A program made the translations under genes and the position numbers. The notes beneath the pieces are model-generated. The model was not told the DNA's origin and searched no databases. It worked only from the letters and a program-made list of their open reading frames with translations. 55,675 bases of DNA from Triparma columacea (lineage: Eukaryota; Sar; Bolidophyceae; Parmales; Triparmaceae): NCBI GenBank assembly GCA_030267965.1, contig BRYA01000274.1, forward strand, positions 24,139 through 79,813, given 5' to 3'. Shown piece by piece: positions 44,149 to 55,190 of this stretch (position 1 is the stretch's first letter; every line of letters starts with the position of its first letter).

Positions 44149-46369
44149 ATGGGGGGAGCAGGTTCTGTAATGTCGAACTTCACGCACACCAAGCCACCCC
44201 GTCCTGGTCTATTTGTTTGTGAGGGAATAGCCGGAAGCCAGCCCATCCTCCCCGGTGGTATTCCCGGAGCTAAGCCCCTGGAGGCGCTTGTCGTTACGGT
44301 AGGACCAAGGGGGTGCCCGGTTCTCAGCTCGTCTAAGGACTTGAAAGAGGAGAACCAGCTACCTCCGTCGTCCTATGTAGCGATTATCCTGGACCCACGC
44401 TCCGTTACGAATGAGGTGAGGGAAGAATTTGGAAAGGGCAAAGGTGGTTGGATGGTTTGTTTGACTACCTTTTACGCTGAACCCCCCCCCCCCCACCCCA
44501 CCCCCCCCAACCGCAGCTGCTGACCCCCTTCAACACATGTGGGACAAACGAACTCCTTCCCGAGGCTCGCTCCCTCTGGAACGAGCTCCTAACCTTCACA
44601 ACTCTAGCCGGTAAGAAAGTAGAATTGTTCATCCTCCTCCCCTCCACCACCTCTTGCAAGTCTTCCATGCTTTGCTCCGAGGTCGGGCTTCTTGCTGCGG
44701 TGGTGGCTTTTCAGAGCATGTTCCTAAAGTCACTAGGCACGTACAAGCCACGCTTCATCCGCTCTGATGACTACCTCCAGACAGACGGTAACCTCATCCT
44801 TGCCGAGATGCTAGAGTGCAACAAGCGTGTGTACCCTGCGCACGAGGCTGCGGGGATGAGGGACATGCTCTTCCTGCATGCTAGGAAGGTGTTTGAGGAT
44901 AAGTCTTGGAATCACCATGTGACGGCGCTCGGGAAGAACGAGTCAGAGATCGCCGTCGGGATCGGGAGCGAGGAGGAGGACAAGGTCTCCGGCACTTTCA
45001 AGGAAATCTTCGACGACAAACACACTCACCTTGCAGAGATTGATCGGAAGACTTTGAAGGAGTGGCTCCGAACCGAGCTTGTCGACGAGCCCGAGCACAT
45101 TGAAGTCAACCCCGTGCGTCCCATAAACGCCTGCAGGAAAGGGGAGGCATACGTATGCTTCACAAAGGAAGCTCAAACAAAGCTGAAATTCGCCGCCATT
45201 GACGCTCACCTTTTCACTCAGACCGACGCTACCAAGAAGACGGACGCACTCAGGCACACGTTCCCGGGTGGGGCGTTCGACGTTAACGGAGCGTCAGCTG
45301 TCGTACCTATCGCCTTCCCTGAGGACCTCAGGTTTACAAGCAAAGACCAGAAGAGCATACTCTCCAAGTTCCTAACCCTCCACAAAACGGTGGCGAAGGG
45401 GATGGACAGGCTCCTGGTATTCTCTGCGAACTCGGCGAAGACTCTGGGGGAGGACCTGTTCATGGTACCGGCTATTGAGCAAGCGAGCGGGGACTGCGAT
45501 ATGGTTATATTCGCGGTCTTCCCGGAGCTTATTGGTGTACAGGATCTCTTCAAGAAGAGGTGAGGAGGGGCAACGAGTTTTGCTTTAGCGAGATTTTAAG
45601 TTTGTTAGTCTGTCGACTTGTTATATAACTCCTTCGCACGTTCGCCTTCTCACCCTCTTCTCCCCCACCATCCTCCTCGTTTGCAGCACCGACAAGGAAC
45701 ACCACTACGACATGCAGGTCGTTAGGACGATCGTGCAGCAAGCGGTTCCCAGGCCTGAGCTGAAAATTTTCACCATGGAGACCGTCTGTGGAGCGGGGGA
45801 GAAAAGCTTGGAAGAGGTGAGTGAGGGAGAAGAACTGAAGAAATAACAAAAATATGTAGCGACGACACTAACTACATTTATACGACTGCTCGCTGCAAAA
45901 TTTAAACTAACGAAACTCACCTCGCCTCCCCTCTCTTCACCGGCAGGGTGAGATTATCGTCCCTGCTGTCACGGTTGGTCCGCTGGGGGGGAGCGAGACA
46001 AAGACCTTCCCCAAGAAGGAAATGTTCATGAGCTCCGGGATGTACTTCTATCAGGGCATTCAGGATAACTTCGAGAGAGTTATTCCTGGGTACAAGGGGT
46101 TCGAAGGTACGAGCGTTATCATGCCGGGTACTTTTTTGGGAGGGATATTCGAGAAGCTCATGTTGGGTTTGAAGAAAAATGGGGGAAAAGTGGGTGGGAA
46201 GGACTACTCTGGCAAGACTGCGAAAGTCGAGGAGTATGCAAAGATAGTGAAGGAGATTTTTGAGACGAGGGATAGTGCGAAGGAGGAGAAACAAAGTGTT
46301 GAGGTGGTCAATGAAAAGGATGGCAAAGAGGATGAGATTAGAGAGCCGGCAGTGGAGACCGAAGAATAG
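44149..46369 (+). CDS. putatively N-myristoylated protein of unknown function
   Basis: Four exons (44149-44415, 44517-45559, 45687-45816, 45947-46369) give 620 residues, all in phase. The N-terminus MGGAGSVMSNF has Gly2 and Ser6, the consensus for N-myristoylation, so membrane attachment is likely (inference). The first intron ends in an almost pure C tract before CCGCAG. The protein is soluble and mixed alpha/beta: RPGLFVCEGIAGSQPILPG, then TFTTLAGKKVELFILLPSTT, DDYLQTDGNLILAEMLE, and a lysine/glutamate-rich C-terminus ending VETEE. It has no signal peptide or membrane helix. I do not recognise a family. The strong coding character and consistent splicing argue for a real gene. Confidence 0.75.
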
Positions 46370-46459
46370 AAAGGAGAGACCGAGGATTAGAAGAATTCTA
46401 AGCGTTTGGGTATTTCAACCCTAACAATCTAATGTGTTACAAAAAAGGATATACTATAG

Positions 46460-47797
46460 TCACTTTCTGGCCTCTTTTTCCTCCTTTCCTTCGACAACCC
46501 CTACCTTCCCCTTCTCCACAAGTTCCATAGCCTTGAGCAGGGGGGCCTTCGGGTCCGTTTCATCTCTGGGACAGCAGCAGCAAGGCAGTTTCCACTCCTC
46601 AAACTTGAACTGCTTGTCGACCATGAGGAAATATACTCCGACAAGAAGGATACCCATGCCCAGAGGGTAAAGCGTCAGTTTGGTGTTTCCGTTGATTCTA
46701 TCGAACATGTTGTATCGAACTGAGGACATGACAGTTGCGCTAACTATGTATGAGACTACGAACATGGACGCAGAGTAAGTTGCGTCAAAACGCTTCATGC
46801 AGTGGCTCAAGAAAATCAGTCCAGAGACACCGACGAAGATTGCCATGGCGATAAAGACTGGGATCTCCCAGTGGAATCGATCCGACGTTGCTACCAGGTC
46901 GAGTGCGTCATTGATGAAAAAAAGTAGGCCAGAAATTGAGCCTCCGCCAATTCCCCAAGCGATCTTGTGAGCAAACTGAAGAGGGGATGAGGGAGGGGGT
47001 GCGTGTGAGGGGGGGGACGGGGGGCGGGGGGGGGATGACCACTCATATGCTACTCACTTTCCACTTCTCCTTGGTCTTGGCAACATACAAAACCATGATG
47101 AAGAAGGTTATAAACGAACAAAAGTAGATTATCATCTTCGTGCTTCTATAGATACTGTTAAAGTCGTCGATCTTTATTTTTGAATCTCCATCGTGGTCAC
47201 CTGCGAGGGTGACGATGACCTCCCCTATGGGGGGGGGGGGTGCGGCGAGTGCGGGGGTCAGCGGGATGGGTGGGTGCAGAGCGTTTCCCTTACCTCCCCT
47301 CCCCTCCTCCCTCCCCCCCCTCTCACCCCCCTCTCACCTATGATGATCATGACTGCCGCCAAGATTTGAGTCTGGTTCGGGAGGTCACCCGTCATTTGCT
47401 TCGAAAACAAAATTACCCAAACGAGTGTGAGGCCAGAGAATGGGGCCAAGAGGGAGGGTGACGCGAGAGCCATTGCCCCCACGCCACCTGCAGGGGTGAG
47501 AGGAAGGGAGATTCCTTTGTTAGAATATTAACATACACACAAAGCTTAATTCGGTTCTCCGCAAAATGGCAGCGACTCACATGCAGGATTAAGAATTCCC
47601 ATGCCCACGTAGTAACAAACGTATAATGAACGGCTCGTCCTCAAAATTTGGTTCTTTTCTTTCATCGACATGTCAGCATTACCCTGAGCTGAATCCCACA
47701 GCTTCCACGATTTCCTGATGAGTAGCTTCGAGAGAGCTCCGAAGAGGGTGCTGAGCAAGGAGAGAATACATCCCCAAATCCAATTATATTTTTCCAT
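46460..47797 (-). CDS. NIPA-type magnesium transporter
   Basis: Four exons on the minus strand, 47797-47581, 47487-47338, 47224-47058 and 46975-46460, give 349 residues, all in phase. The N-terminus MEKYNWIWGCILSLLSTLFGAL and the exon-2 block ALASPSLLAPFSGLTLVWVIL follow the NIPA (DUF803/EamA-like) pattern of nine membrane segments with conserved A-P in the third. Later segments read FITFFIMVLYV, ISGLLFFINDAL and IPVFIAMAIFVGVSGLIFL. The C-terminus is cytosolic and charged, with a CCCCPRDETDP motif that could be palmitoylated (inference). Plant and animal NIPA proteins sit in endomembranes or the plasma membrane and are linked to Mg2+ transport. Intron 2 is C-rich (G-rich on the plus strand near 47230). 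Upstream in-frame codons lack an ATG. Confidence 0.8.
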
Positions 47798-48142
47798 TCC
47801 TTGTGGCCCCTTGTACCGATTTCGGAGGAGCGGAGGGGAGCCCCAAAATATTGGCCTGGCCAAATATCTTTCGAGCTAGTCGTGAGTATTGGTCCAGTGA
47901 CATGAAGCGCCGCGCTTAACCCAACACATTATTTTCCGTTGTTCGAAACCTCGAAAAACTTCTGGTTGGGATCGTTTGAAGCCCATGCACCGGCTCTCAC
48001 GTTTCAATTGAGTCATTATCGCACTTTAAATCCTTCCAAAATCCCCCTTTGCTAACAATACTCACCACACCAAAGTCGTAACCCCAATCCACTTCTTTAG
48101 TGCACCAACACAGACACCTCAGTCCTATAAACCCTAACTAGC
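47798..48142. promoter_or_regulatory. divergent promoter: NIPA-type / PSS-like genes
   Basis: A 345-bp interval between two divergent ATGs. A telo-box-like AAACCCTAA lies at about 48129-48137, ending only a few bases before the plus-strand start. No TATA box is obvious. Confidence 0.45.
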
Positions 48143-49932
48143 ATGTCAGGTAGTGGTAGCAAGAACCACTGGGACTTCATGAGGGCAGAAGCTGGGACTC
48201 TAGTCTTAATAATCGTAATGGGGATTTGCCTTGGCATATTTCGCTCCAAATTCACGACCGTCAGTGAACACGACCCCACCGAGGAGCAGCTTGTCATCCC
48301 GAAGCCTCCTTTCTGCGATGTGCCGGACAGCAACCTTGACAAGCTCTTCTATTTTGACCTCGGCGGAACATACTGTCTGTGCGAGAAGCAGGTGAGGATG
48401 GATATCAAGACCATCTGCCAAAGCACGATTTGTCAGTCGCACAGTTCTTTAATATCCTAAAATCCACCCCACACCACACAAACACAATTCTGACTCCCTC
48501 TCGTCGCCCTAACAGTGGTCAACGCACGAGTACTGGCAGAAGACGTTATCCGGCATGGCCTTCAACTTCCCCCACCTTCTCAATGGTACGAAAGCTAAGG
48601 TGCCTCCCCATCCATCCAACAACATCAACCAACCCCAACGCTGAACCCCTCTCGTCTTCACCCCTCCCTTCCCTCCTCAACCCCCTACCCGCAGGCTTCA
48701 TGGCACAACTTGTGATTGGGAACCTTCTCTACGTAACTTTTGGTGAATTTTGCAACGAGTTCATTGAAGAGGCTGTTGTCGCCTGTTCTAAGCATTGGGG
48801 CTTCAACAACGATCCAGCTTACGACCTTGAGCCCAGATACGATACACTCATGCGCGACGTAATCCATTGCTTCTTTGGGTCGTTGTTAGCGTATGAACTG
48901 GGCAAGATTATCAAGGCCGAGCCCTGGATCAAGTTCCCTATCAAGTGGGACTGGAGCCTCCCAAGTTCAGATCGCCACAGCGTTAGACGCCATGCAAAGA
49001 TTATCTTATTTGGCTTTTTATGGTGGCAGTGCTTCCTTCTGTACAACGCAGACGGCGGAGTAAACTCATTTTCTGTCAACAACTTAATGTGCACCATTCT
49101 TGTACCGTTCCTCTTCGGAGTTTTGTACTTCATAAACAAAGACGATTTTCGAAAATCAGGAGTTAACCCAAAGAGGGTAGTGACGTGGCACGTCGGGCCT
49201 TGCATAGCACTCATGGTGGGTTGCGCACTTTCTATCTATCCCTTCAAGTCGACTATTTACCTCATTATGATTTACGAGGGCATGCTCAAACTCATGATCC
49301 TGATTCTTGAGGTGCTTGTATCACGAAGCGAATGGATCCGGAATAGCATGGGGATTGACGCTGATAGCGACGGGGACTCACCTGTGTGGCTCACGGTGAG
49401 CGCAAGGGATGGATGGTCTGAGCGCAGCCAGGATGAGGAGGGCGCGCTCGAACTTTCTGCAGTCAACACAAAGGTTAGCCAACTTGGCGCTGGAGCTGAG
49501 TTTATACCGAAGAACAAGCTGGAAAGAATCAACACCGACCACCCCGCCCTCGAGAAGCGTTTCCAAGAGTTCCTCGACGAAGATTCCGAAAGCAGCAGGG
49601 TTCTGAAGGCACTCTCGGAAAACAACGGCATCAGGGAGCGCGCCAAAGCGACGTACGTTGCTAACCTCATTGAAAACCAGCACAAGCAGGAGCGCGAGCT
49701 TGGAAATTTTAGCCCGATGCATCCAGAGGCCTCAGCCAAGAAGATGGTCAAGATGTTGCTGTCGTTTTGCTTCGGTGTCTTCTTCATCACAATTGGCATT
49801 TTGGAGCCCATGGTCTACAGCGGCACCGACTCATTGTTTACCGATGAGAAGGTTCACGTCAATTACGGAAGACACTGGTGTGGAAACCCAAACGGCCCTC
49901 TAAACGGGGTCAACACCTGCGCAAACCTTTAA
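48143..49932 (+). CDS. multi-membrane protein, possibly phosphatidylserine-synthase (base-exchange)-like
   Basis: Exons 48143-48391, 48516-48585 and 48695-49932 give 518 residues in phase. One N-terminal helix (LVLIIVMGICLGIF) is followed by a lumenal Cys-containing stretch and then a membrane core: NGFMAQLVIGNLLYVTF, EFCNEFIEEAVV, a short acidic loop, RYDTLMRDVIHCFFGSLLAYE, LFGFLWWQCFLLYNADGGVN, then three more helices. The order (acidic E-F-xx-E-F-xx-E helix, then a D-V-xx-C-xx-G helix, then a W-Q helix) parallels PSS1/PSS2 base-exchange enzymes, which make phosphatidylserine in ER-mitochondria contact membranes. The match is from topology and a few residues only, so it is tentative. A 150-residue soluble insert and a last helix near the C-terminus are extra to that family. 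An imperfect 36-bp tandem repeat spans the stop codon. Confidence 0.7.
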
Positions 49933-49984
49933 CCATAAGGGGGGGAGAACACTTGCGCAAATCTTTGAACATAAGGGGGGGGGA
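49911..49984. repeat. imperfect 36-bp tandem duplication across the stop codon
   Basis: AACACCTGCGCAAACCTTTAAC-CATAAGGGGGGGAG is followed directly by AACACTTGCGCAAATCTTTGAA-CATAAGGGGGGGGGAG. The first copy encodes the last residues (NTCANL) and the TAA. In the second the stop is lost (TTTGAA), so this is a duplication of the gene's end. Confidence 0.8.
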
Positions 49985-50549
49985 GATAAAGAATAAGTTA
50001 ATATTATGTAAAGTGAAGTAAGCAAAAGGGTTGGGGTTATTTTCGATTGATTTGTTTCTCGGATTTAAGGCTGGGAGACTTGGGGTTCTCAATAGATTTC
50101 ACTTACACTGAGATAGACCGAACCCTAACAACCCATTGGTGAGTCGATGTGGAATAAAGAGGTATATACTTGGGTATTTGTGAGGGTGCAAATAAGCGTA
50201 GACAATCTCTGAGAGCAATGCTTGCCAGGCCCCGACCGAGGAGTCGGGACAAGGCGCTTTCTTTGAGCAGGACGTTCTTGTAATGAATTTTAAAGACCTA
50301 AGCGGTTGCTCTCGGAGTAGAGCGTGCGTTGTGGGAGGGTGTATTTTGACGTGTTTACTTATTTGAGCAAATTTGGGCATCACATGAACAGTTGTTCGGG
50401 CGGTTGGGACATGGGGTCAAGCCGACAAGTCTTGGAACTCGGGACGAAATCGCACGATATGCCCATCTAGCTCAATATTAACACCGTCCTGCCCATTCCA
50501 TCCCCCTTACGTACCGTTATACAGCAAGAAAATCAATTTGGGTGTCAAA
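49933..50549. other. intergenic, no gene seen
   Basis: After the 36-bp tandem repeat the region is unique sequence without a convincing ORF, and no tRNA was recognised. A telo-box-like ACCCTAAC occurs near 50121. It must contain the promoter of the START-like gene. Confidence 0.4.
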
Positions 50550-53500
50550 ATGAGCACTAAAGACAGCCCCCAGCAGGAGGACAAGCACATTGTAGCCAGC
50601 AGCGACGTCGAGAATGGCCTACAGGACCATGAAAAAACTATCGACTTTGCCAGCGGGATGAGCGAGGGGATATTTGATGCTCCTGAAGTTGTTGTTAACT
50701 CTATCGACGACAATAATATTGAGAATGGACGGGTTTTTCGCGTCAACGATCCTCCTGACGGCCTTGGTGGCAACGAAAATGCAGCGGAAGATAAAGCCGA
50801 GGGAAACAAAGCATCCCTCGTCAGCATCGGCGGAGCCACCCAGACCGACGAGGAGATTGACCGAGCTGCGCTAGAGGTGCTCACCAACATAATTAGGAAC
50901 GAGCCACAAGATTACACCGAGGAGGAGAAGCAGGCAATGAGGAAGGGGAAGGAATTCTACGAGAAGTGCATGGAGGGAAGGAATTTTCATGAGCTGAAGA
51001 GCCCTGATGAGAGGGACAAGATGAAGCTAGTCCATGTTGATGGGGCAAGTCTTTGTACTGGAGTTGCTACTACTGTGGTTGATGCGAGTGTGGAGAGGTG
51101 TGCAGCAAATGAAATTATTGGTCTAAACAGCAGAGACGAAATGAAGAAAGGCAAAATGAATGGGATAACCACTATGAAGGTAGTAAATGTGAACCCCCAC
51201 ACTCTCTACTACATCACAACAAGGGACCTTGGTCTCCCTGGTTTTGCTCTTCGTGATGGGAGGAGTAAAGTTACCTGGTTCAACCAACATGATGGCAAAG
51301 TTATTATTGATGTTGCAGATACAGAGGATATTTATGAAGACTTTCCAGTGAAGACTGGGAATGTTTTAGTAAAGATTCACACAGTTTGGGTCTTTGAGCC
51401 ACTTGACTCCATTGGAGGTGTGCCACAAACATCAGTGACATTCATAACAAAGGTAGATCTTGGTGGTGTCTTCTTCTCTTCCATCATGAACAAGATTGCA
51501 CCAAAGTTTCTCGGAGTAGTCTCAGACTTGAGGAAGAAGTTTGAAAAGAGCAAAGAGATTGAGGCCTTCAAGAGACAGCATATCATTGCAAAGTTTAAGG
51601 AGATTGCAGTTGAGGGAGCACCAGGGATTGAAAGTCACTTTGACGAGATTGACGGAGCTCAAGAGATCAGTAGTGGGTTGACTGGGCAGACATTGATAAA
51701 GGCAGAGAAGGGGATGGGATGGGGGAAGACTTCAATAACTGTGCGAGCATCCCAAAAGGAAGTTGCAGCATTCTTCTGGGACCTTAAAAATGGAGATGAA
51801 TCCCAGCTTGTGGTTCACAGAGTTAACAACAAGAAACTTGTAATCACATTTGAACATGAAGGGCATCTTATAGCTGTAAGTTTCTCAGAGGCTGGCCAGA
51901 TGAAGACAGAAGTAGAAATGATGACTAGACAGGAAAGTTTAGGAAAAGCTGCCAGCAAACAGAGTGTAATTAAGCACCTGAGCATGGCAACTGATGCTGC
52001 TTACTACTTTGACAATCTGCTCATGAGCACAGAAGCAGGGAAGAAGGATGGGAAGAGGTTTGGGGAGCAGTTGATGAAGAGAGTGAATAGAAGGAATGTT
52101 GGGGACAGTAAGATAGAGGTCGTGAAGGAGTTCATTGCTGCCAATAGGGCACTGAGAGAGTCCACAGAGCAGCATGGTTTCATGAGAACACTGCTGTATG
52201 CCGTGGTTATGAACAAACTTAGGAGGAGAGCAACAAATGAGAGAGAAGATAAGAGTGAGAAGGAAGCTAGGGGGTGGGAGATTGGGAGTGCAATGACAGC
52301 AGTCATGTTGACCACAGCAACTGCTTCTCATGCTGTTGACGAGTGGGCACATCAATTTACTGAAGTGCAAGAAGTCATGAATGAACAAGAGTGGTTACGG
52401 CCCATGCTTGAGGAGATTGTTATGAAACTATTCATGAAGTCTAACTTAGGCTTAAAGGCAAGGGTGACTGTTGGAGCTGCCACAAGCATGCTTGATTTGC
52501 TGACTGATGTGTATGTGACATACATGTTTAGGAAAGATAAGAAGTATGGGTACTTCAAAGCTTCTTTGGCAAGTTTAGTAGCGTCAATTGGGCTTCAGAT
52601 GCTTGTTGTTTTGATGCAAAATAGTAGGCTGGGGATGAAGAGGGTAGTGCTGGAGTGGATTCCAATCTTGCTTGGGTACAGGCCTGCAGTAGATGCTTAC
52701 AGGGTTGCAACTGGGGCAAAGTTTGAGGTTGGGACTGCAATCCCCCCGATGTATGAATTAACAGGTATGAAAGTGGTTGAGATGTTTGCTGAGGCAATCC
52801 CTGGTGTGATCATCCAACTTATGGCTATAGCAACCAGTGAAAAAGATGTTGGAGTTACAGCATGGCTTTCAGTTGCAGTGTCAGCAATTACAACAGGATT
52901 TGCCTCTGCAACAATAAGTTATGACTGGGACACAGACCCTGCTAGAAGAGAACAGACACCAGACTTTTATGGTTTTATACCTGAAAAAGCAAGCAAGAGA
53001 ACAGTAGCGTTTGTGTCAATGTTGCTGTTCACTGCAGGAATGCTTCTAATAAGGTGTACAACAATAGTTCTACTTGGGTTGATGGGAGGTAGTTGGGCGT
53101 TTCTCTACATTGGAGCCGACCTTGGTTTGTACTTGTTGGTTAAGATATTGAGGGGAGACTTTTGGTACTGGATGGCATTGGGGGGCAACACAGAGATTGT
53201 GAGTAGCATTCTAATTAGAGTGGTTATAAAGATCATTGTAGACTTTACTTCAATGGTACATTTTAGACATCCTTTTGAAGTTGGTGGAGCCTATTGGTTG
53301 TTCGGACTTGTATTGACAATGGTAAGTCTACCAGTGTCAATATATATATATCTACTTTCTCCTTATGTAGATGACAACCCAATTGATATTGCATCATTTA
53401 TAGTGAAGTATGTCATACCAATAACTACTGTATGCCTTGGTGTTTTCTTTTTTAACATTGAGAGGAAGTACTTGCACACCTTCTGGAGTACACAGAGGTC

Positions 53501-53915
53501 AAAAGATATGTCAATGGCATACTTCCTTGAAGGAGAAAATGATGCAATGAAGGTTTGCATCTTTGGGTGCTCAAGGCATCATTGGAATTCAATTGAAGGA
53601 GAAATTAAGAAATGGGTTGAGATGAATTGGGCTAAATGGGAAGAAGAACAGCCAGATTGGTTTACTGATGTGAGGAAAGCTATGGTGCCTGTAGAGTTCA
53701 TTCCAGGAGATGGAGATGCTAGAAGGAGAGAGAGTGTTCGGAGAGCAAGTGTTGATGCTGAAGCTGAGGGTGGTGTAGCAGGTGCTTTGAGAGCAAGTAT
53801 TAGGAGAGCAAGTGTTGGAGGCGCTGATGGTGGAGATATTATAGGGGGCGGAGGTGGGAAGGCTAGAGTAAGCAGTGTTCTGCCGCTTGAAGATGACGAT
53901 GGGGAGAGTGACTAA
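50550..53915 (+). CDS. START-like plus multi-membrane protein
   Basis: Intronless gene of 1121 residues; the start is ATG at 50550 (the upstream in-frame codon is TTG). The N-terminal 130 residues are acidic and soluble. Two START/SRPBCC-like segments follow. The first (~185-335) has TMKVVNVNPHTLYYITTRDL and KIHTVWVFEPLD. The second (~374-467) opens SITVRASQKEVAAFFWDL. Such folds bind lipids or other hydrophobic ligands. From about residue 575 to 985 there are roughly ten hydrophobic segments. The first pair (MLDLLTDVYVTYMF, then a Gly/Leu-rich helix) vaguely resembles XK-related scramblase cores. The C-terminus has serine repeats (RRESVRRASVD, RASIRRASVGG) that look like basophilic kinase sites. 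The first ~450 bp are GC-richer than the rest, which uses A/T-ending codons unlike its neighbours. Confidence 0.75.
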   Translation: MSTKDSPQQEDKHIVASSDVENGLQDHEKTIDFASGMSEGIFDAPEVVVNSIDDNNIENGRVFRVNDPPDGLGGNENAAEDKAEGNKASLVSIGGATQTDEEIDRAALEVLTNIIRNEPQDYTEEEKQAMRKGKEFYEKCMEGRNFHELKSPDERDKMKLVHVDGASLCTGVATTVVDASVERCAANEIIGLNSRDEMKKGKMNGITTMKVVNVNPHTLYYITTRDLGLPGFALRDGRSKVTWFNQHDGKVIIDVADTEDIYEDFPVKTGNVLVKIHTVWVFEPLDSIGGVPQTSVTFITKVDLGGVFFSSIMNKIAPKFLGVVSDLRKKFEKSKEIEAFKRQHIIAKFKEIAVEGAPGIESHFDEIDGAQEISSGLTGQTLIKAEKGMGWGKTSITVRASQKEVAAFFWDLKNGDESQLVVHRVNNKKLVITFEHEGHLIAVSFSEAGQMKTEVEMMTRQESLGKAASKQSVIKHLSMATDAAYYFDNLLMSTEAGKKDGKRFGEQLMKRVNRRNVGDSKIEVVKEFIAANRALRESTEQHGFMRTLLYAVVMNKLRRRATNEREDKSEKEARGWEIGSAMTAVMLTTATASHAVDEWAHQFTEVQEVMNEQEWLRPMLEEIVMKLFMKSNLGLKARVTVGAATSMLDLLTDVYVTYMFRKDKKYGYFKASLASLVASIGLQMLVVLMQNSRLGMKRVVLEWIPILLGYRPAVDAYRVATGAKFEVGTAIPPMYELTGMKVVEMFAEAIPGVIIQLMAIATSEKDVGVTAWLSVAVSAITTGFASATISYDWDTDPARREQTPDFYGFIPEKASKRTVAFVSMLLFTAGMLLIRCTTIVLLGLMGGSWAFLYIGADLGLYLLVKILRGDFWYWMALGGNTEIVSSILIRVVIKIIVDFTSMVHFRHPFEVGGAYWLFGLVLTMVSLPVSIYIYLLSPYVDDNPIDIASFIVKYVIPITTVCLGVFFFNIERKYLHTFWSTQRSKDMSMAYFLEGENDAMKVCIFGCSRHHWNSIEGEIKKWVEMNWAKWEEEQPDWFTDVRKAMVPVEFIPGDGDARRRESVRRASVDAEAEGGVAGALRASIRRASVGGADGGDIIGGGGGKARVSSVLPLEDDDGESD

Positions 53916-53959
53916 TAGGGCAGCAACATTTGTAGGAGAAATTGATTTGATTTGGTATA

Positions 53960-55190
53960 TTAGTGACTAATAGATCGCTCCCATGTGCCATAGCTGTTGA
54001 ACGCTTTGCTCAACGTTTTGTATCGCTTTGTTATAGGCTTCACTCTTTATTAGTGTGTTATGATGAAGAGGTTTGTTGGATGTGGCGGTGGGAGACCGAG
54101 GGTAAGGGGAGGGGGTGTGTGGGGAGAGTCCAGGGCAAAGGAGGAGGTATCAAGGATTAAAGCTGAGGCAGCGAGGGCGAGGGAGATGGCCAGGAAGGAG
54201 ATCAAGAAACTCAGGGAGGAAGAGGACAGGATAATTGGGGAGAAGTTTGAAAGGGATCTGAAGAGGGGGGAGGTTGGAAGGGTCGTTGTGGTGGACAGGT
54301 AGGAGGTTGAGGGGCTGAGGGTAGAGAGAGAAGTCTTGGAGTTGGTGCTAAAGAAGCTCAGGAAGATTAAGAAGTGCAAGGAAGGGGAAATGTTTTTGAA
54401 GGCACTCTTGGAGGAAAAGGAGAGCAGGGAGAGGAAGGATGTGGAGGGCAGGAGAAAGATGAAGGAGGCCAAGAGCTGTTGGAGGCGGACATGAGGAGGA
54501 TGGAAGTAGGGACTTGGGAGAGGCTGCAGGAGTTGAAGGAGAAGAAGGAAGAGTGTGAGAAACTTAGGGAAATGCTGGACTGGATGATGGCTGAGGTGGG
54601 AAGATAGGTGAGAGAGGAGGGTGAAGAGAGGCGGAGGGGGATCAGGGAGGACTGGGAGAATAGGGTTAGGAGGGAGATTATGTAGATTGCGTTGGAGGAG
54701 GAGAGGGTCAGGGTAAAGAGAGAGAAGGGCGAGAGGTTTCAGAGGTATGCATAGGAGGAGAAGGAGAGGTGGGAAAGGGAGAGTGAGAGTGAGGAAAGGG
54801 AAAGAATGAGAGAGCTCAGGATAGAGAAGGACAAGGAGAGGAGAGAGGTTGAGTTGGAAAGGAGGATCAAGGAAGTAGAATGAAAGGCAGTGAGGAGGAG
54901 GAGGAGGCGGGAGGGCGAAGGAGATAGGGAAAGAGGAGAAGGAGAATGCATTGGAGGGAGAGAGAGAGAGAGTGCAAGGAGAAGGAAGGGATGGTTAGCG
55001 AGAGGGAGAGAGTATGCAAGGAGATTGAGAGGAGGTTGACAGCAAAGAAGGAAGAGGTTGTTGAATAGTTAGTTGAAGGTGGAGGGAAGAGATAGAGAGA
55101 GGGGGGATGTGGTGAAGGAAGGCAGTTTTGAAGATAGGGAGAAGGGACTGGAGAGTAAAGTGAGGGAGGTTGTGAAAAGAGTGTTGGAGT
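53960..55190 (+). pseudogene. decayed coiled-coil ORF
   Basis: The plus strand reads as Glu/Lys/Arg-rich coiled coil in successive frames (SRIKAEAARAREMARKEI, KLREEEDRIIGEKFERDL, then EVEGLRVEREVLELVLKK) but is broken by many stops: TAG at 54300, TGA at 54492, TAG at 54605 and others. The base composition is purine-rich throughout, so some of this could be GA-rich simple sequence rather than an old gene. The first 340 bp read best as former coding sequence. Confidence 0.5.

Noticed and set aside
50099..50500. Possible tRNA or small RNA in the gap before the START-like gene
   Set aside because: I looked for a T-loop GTTCRANNC motif and paired acceptor arms and saw none.
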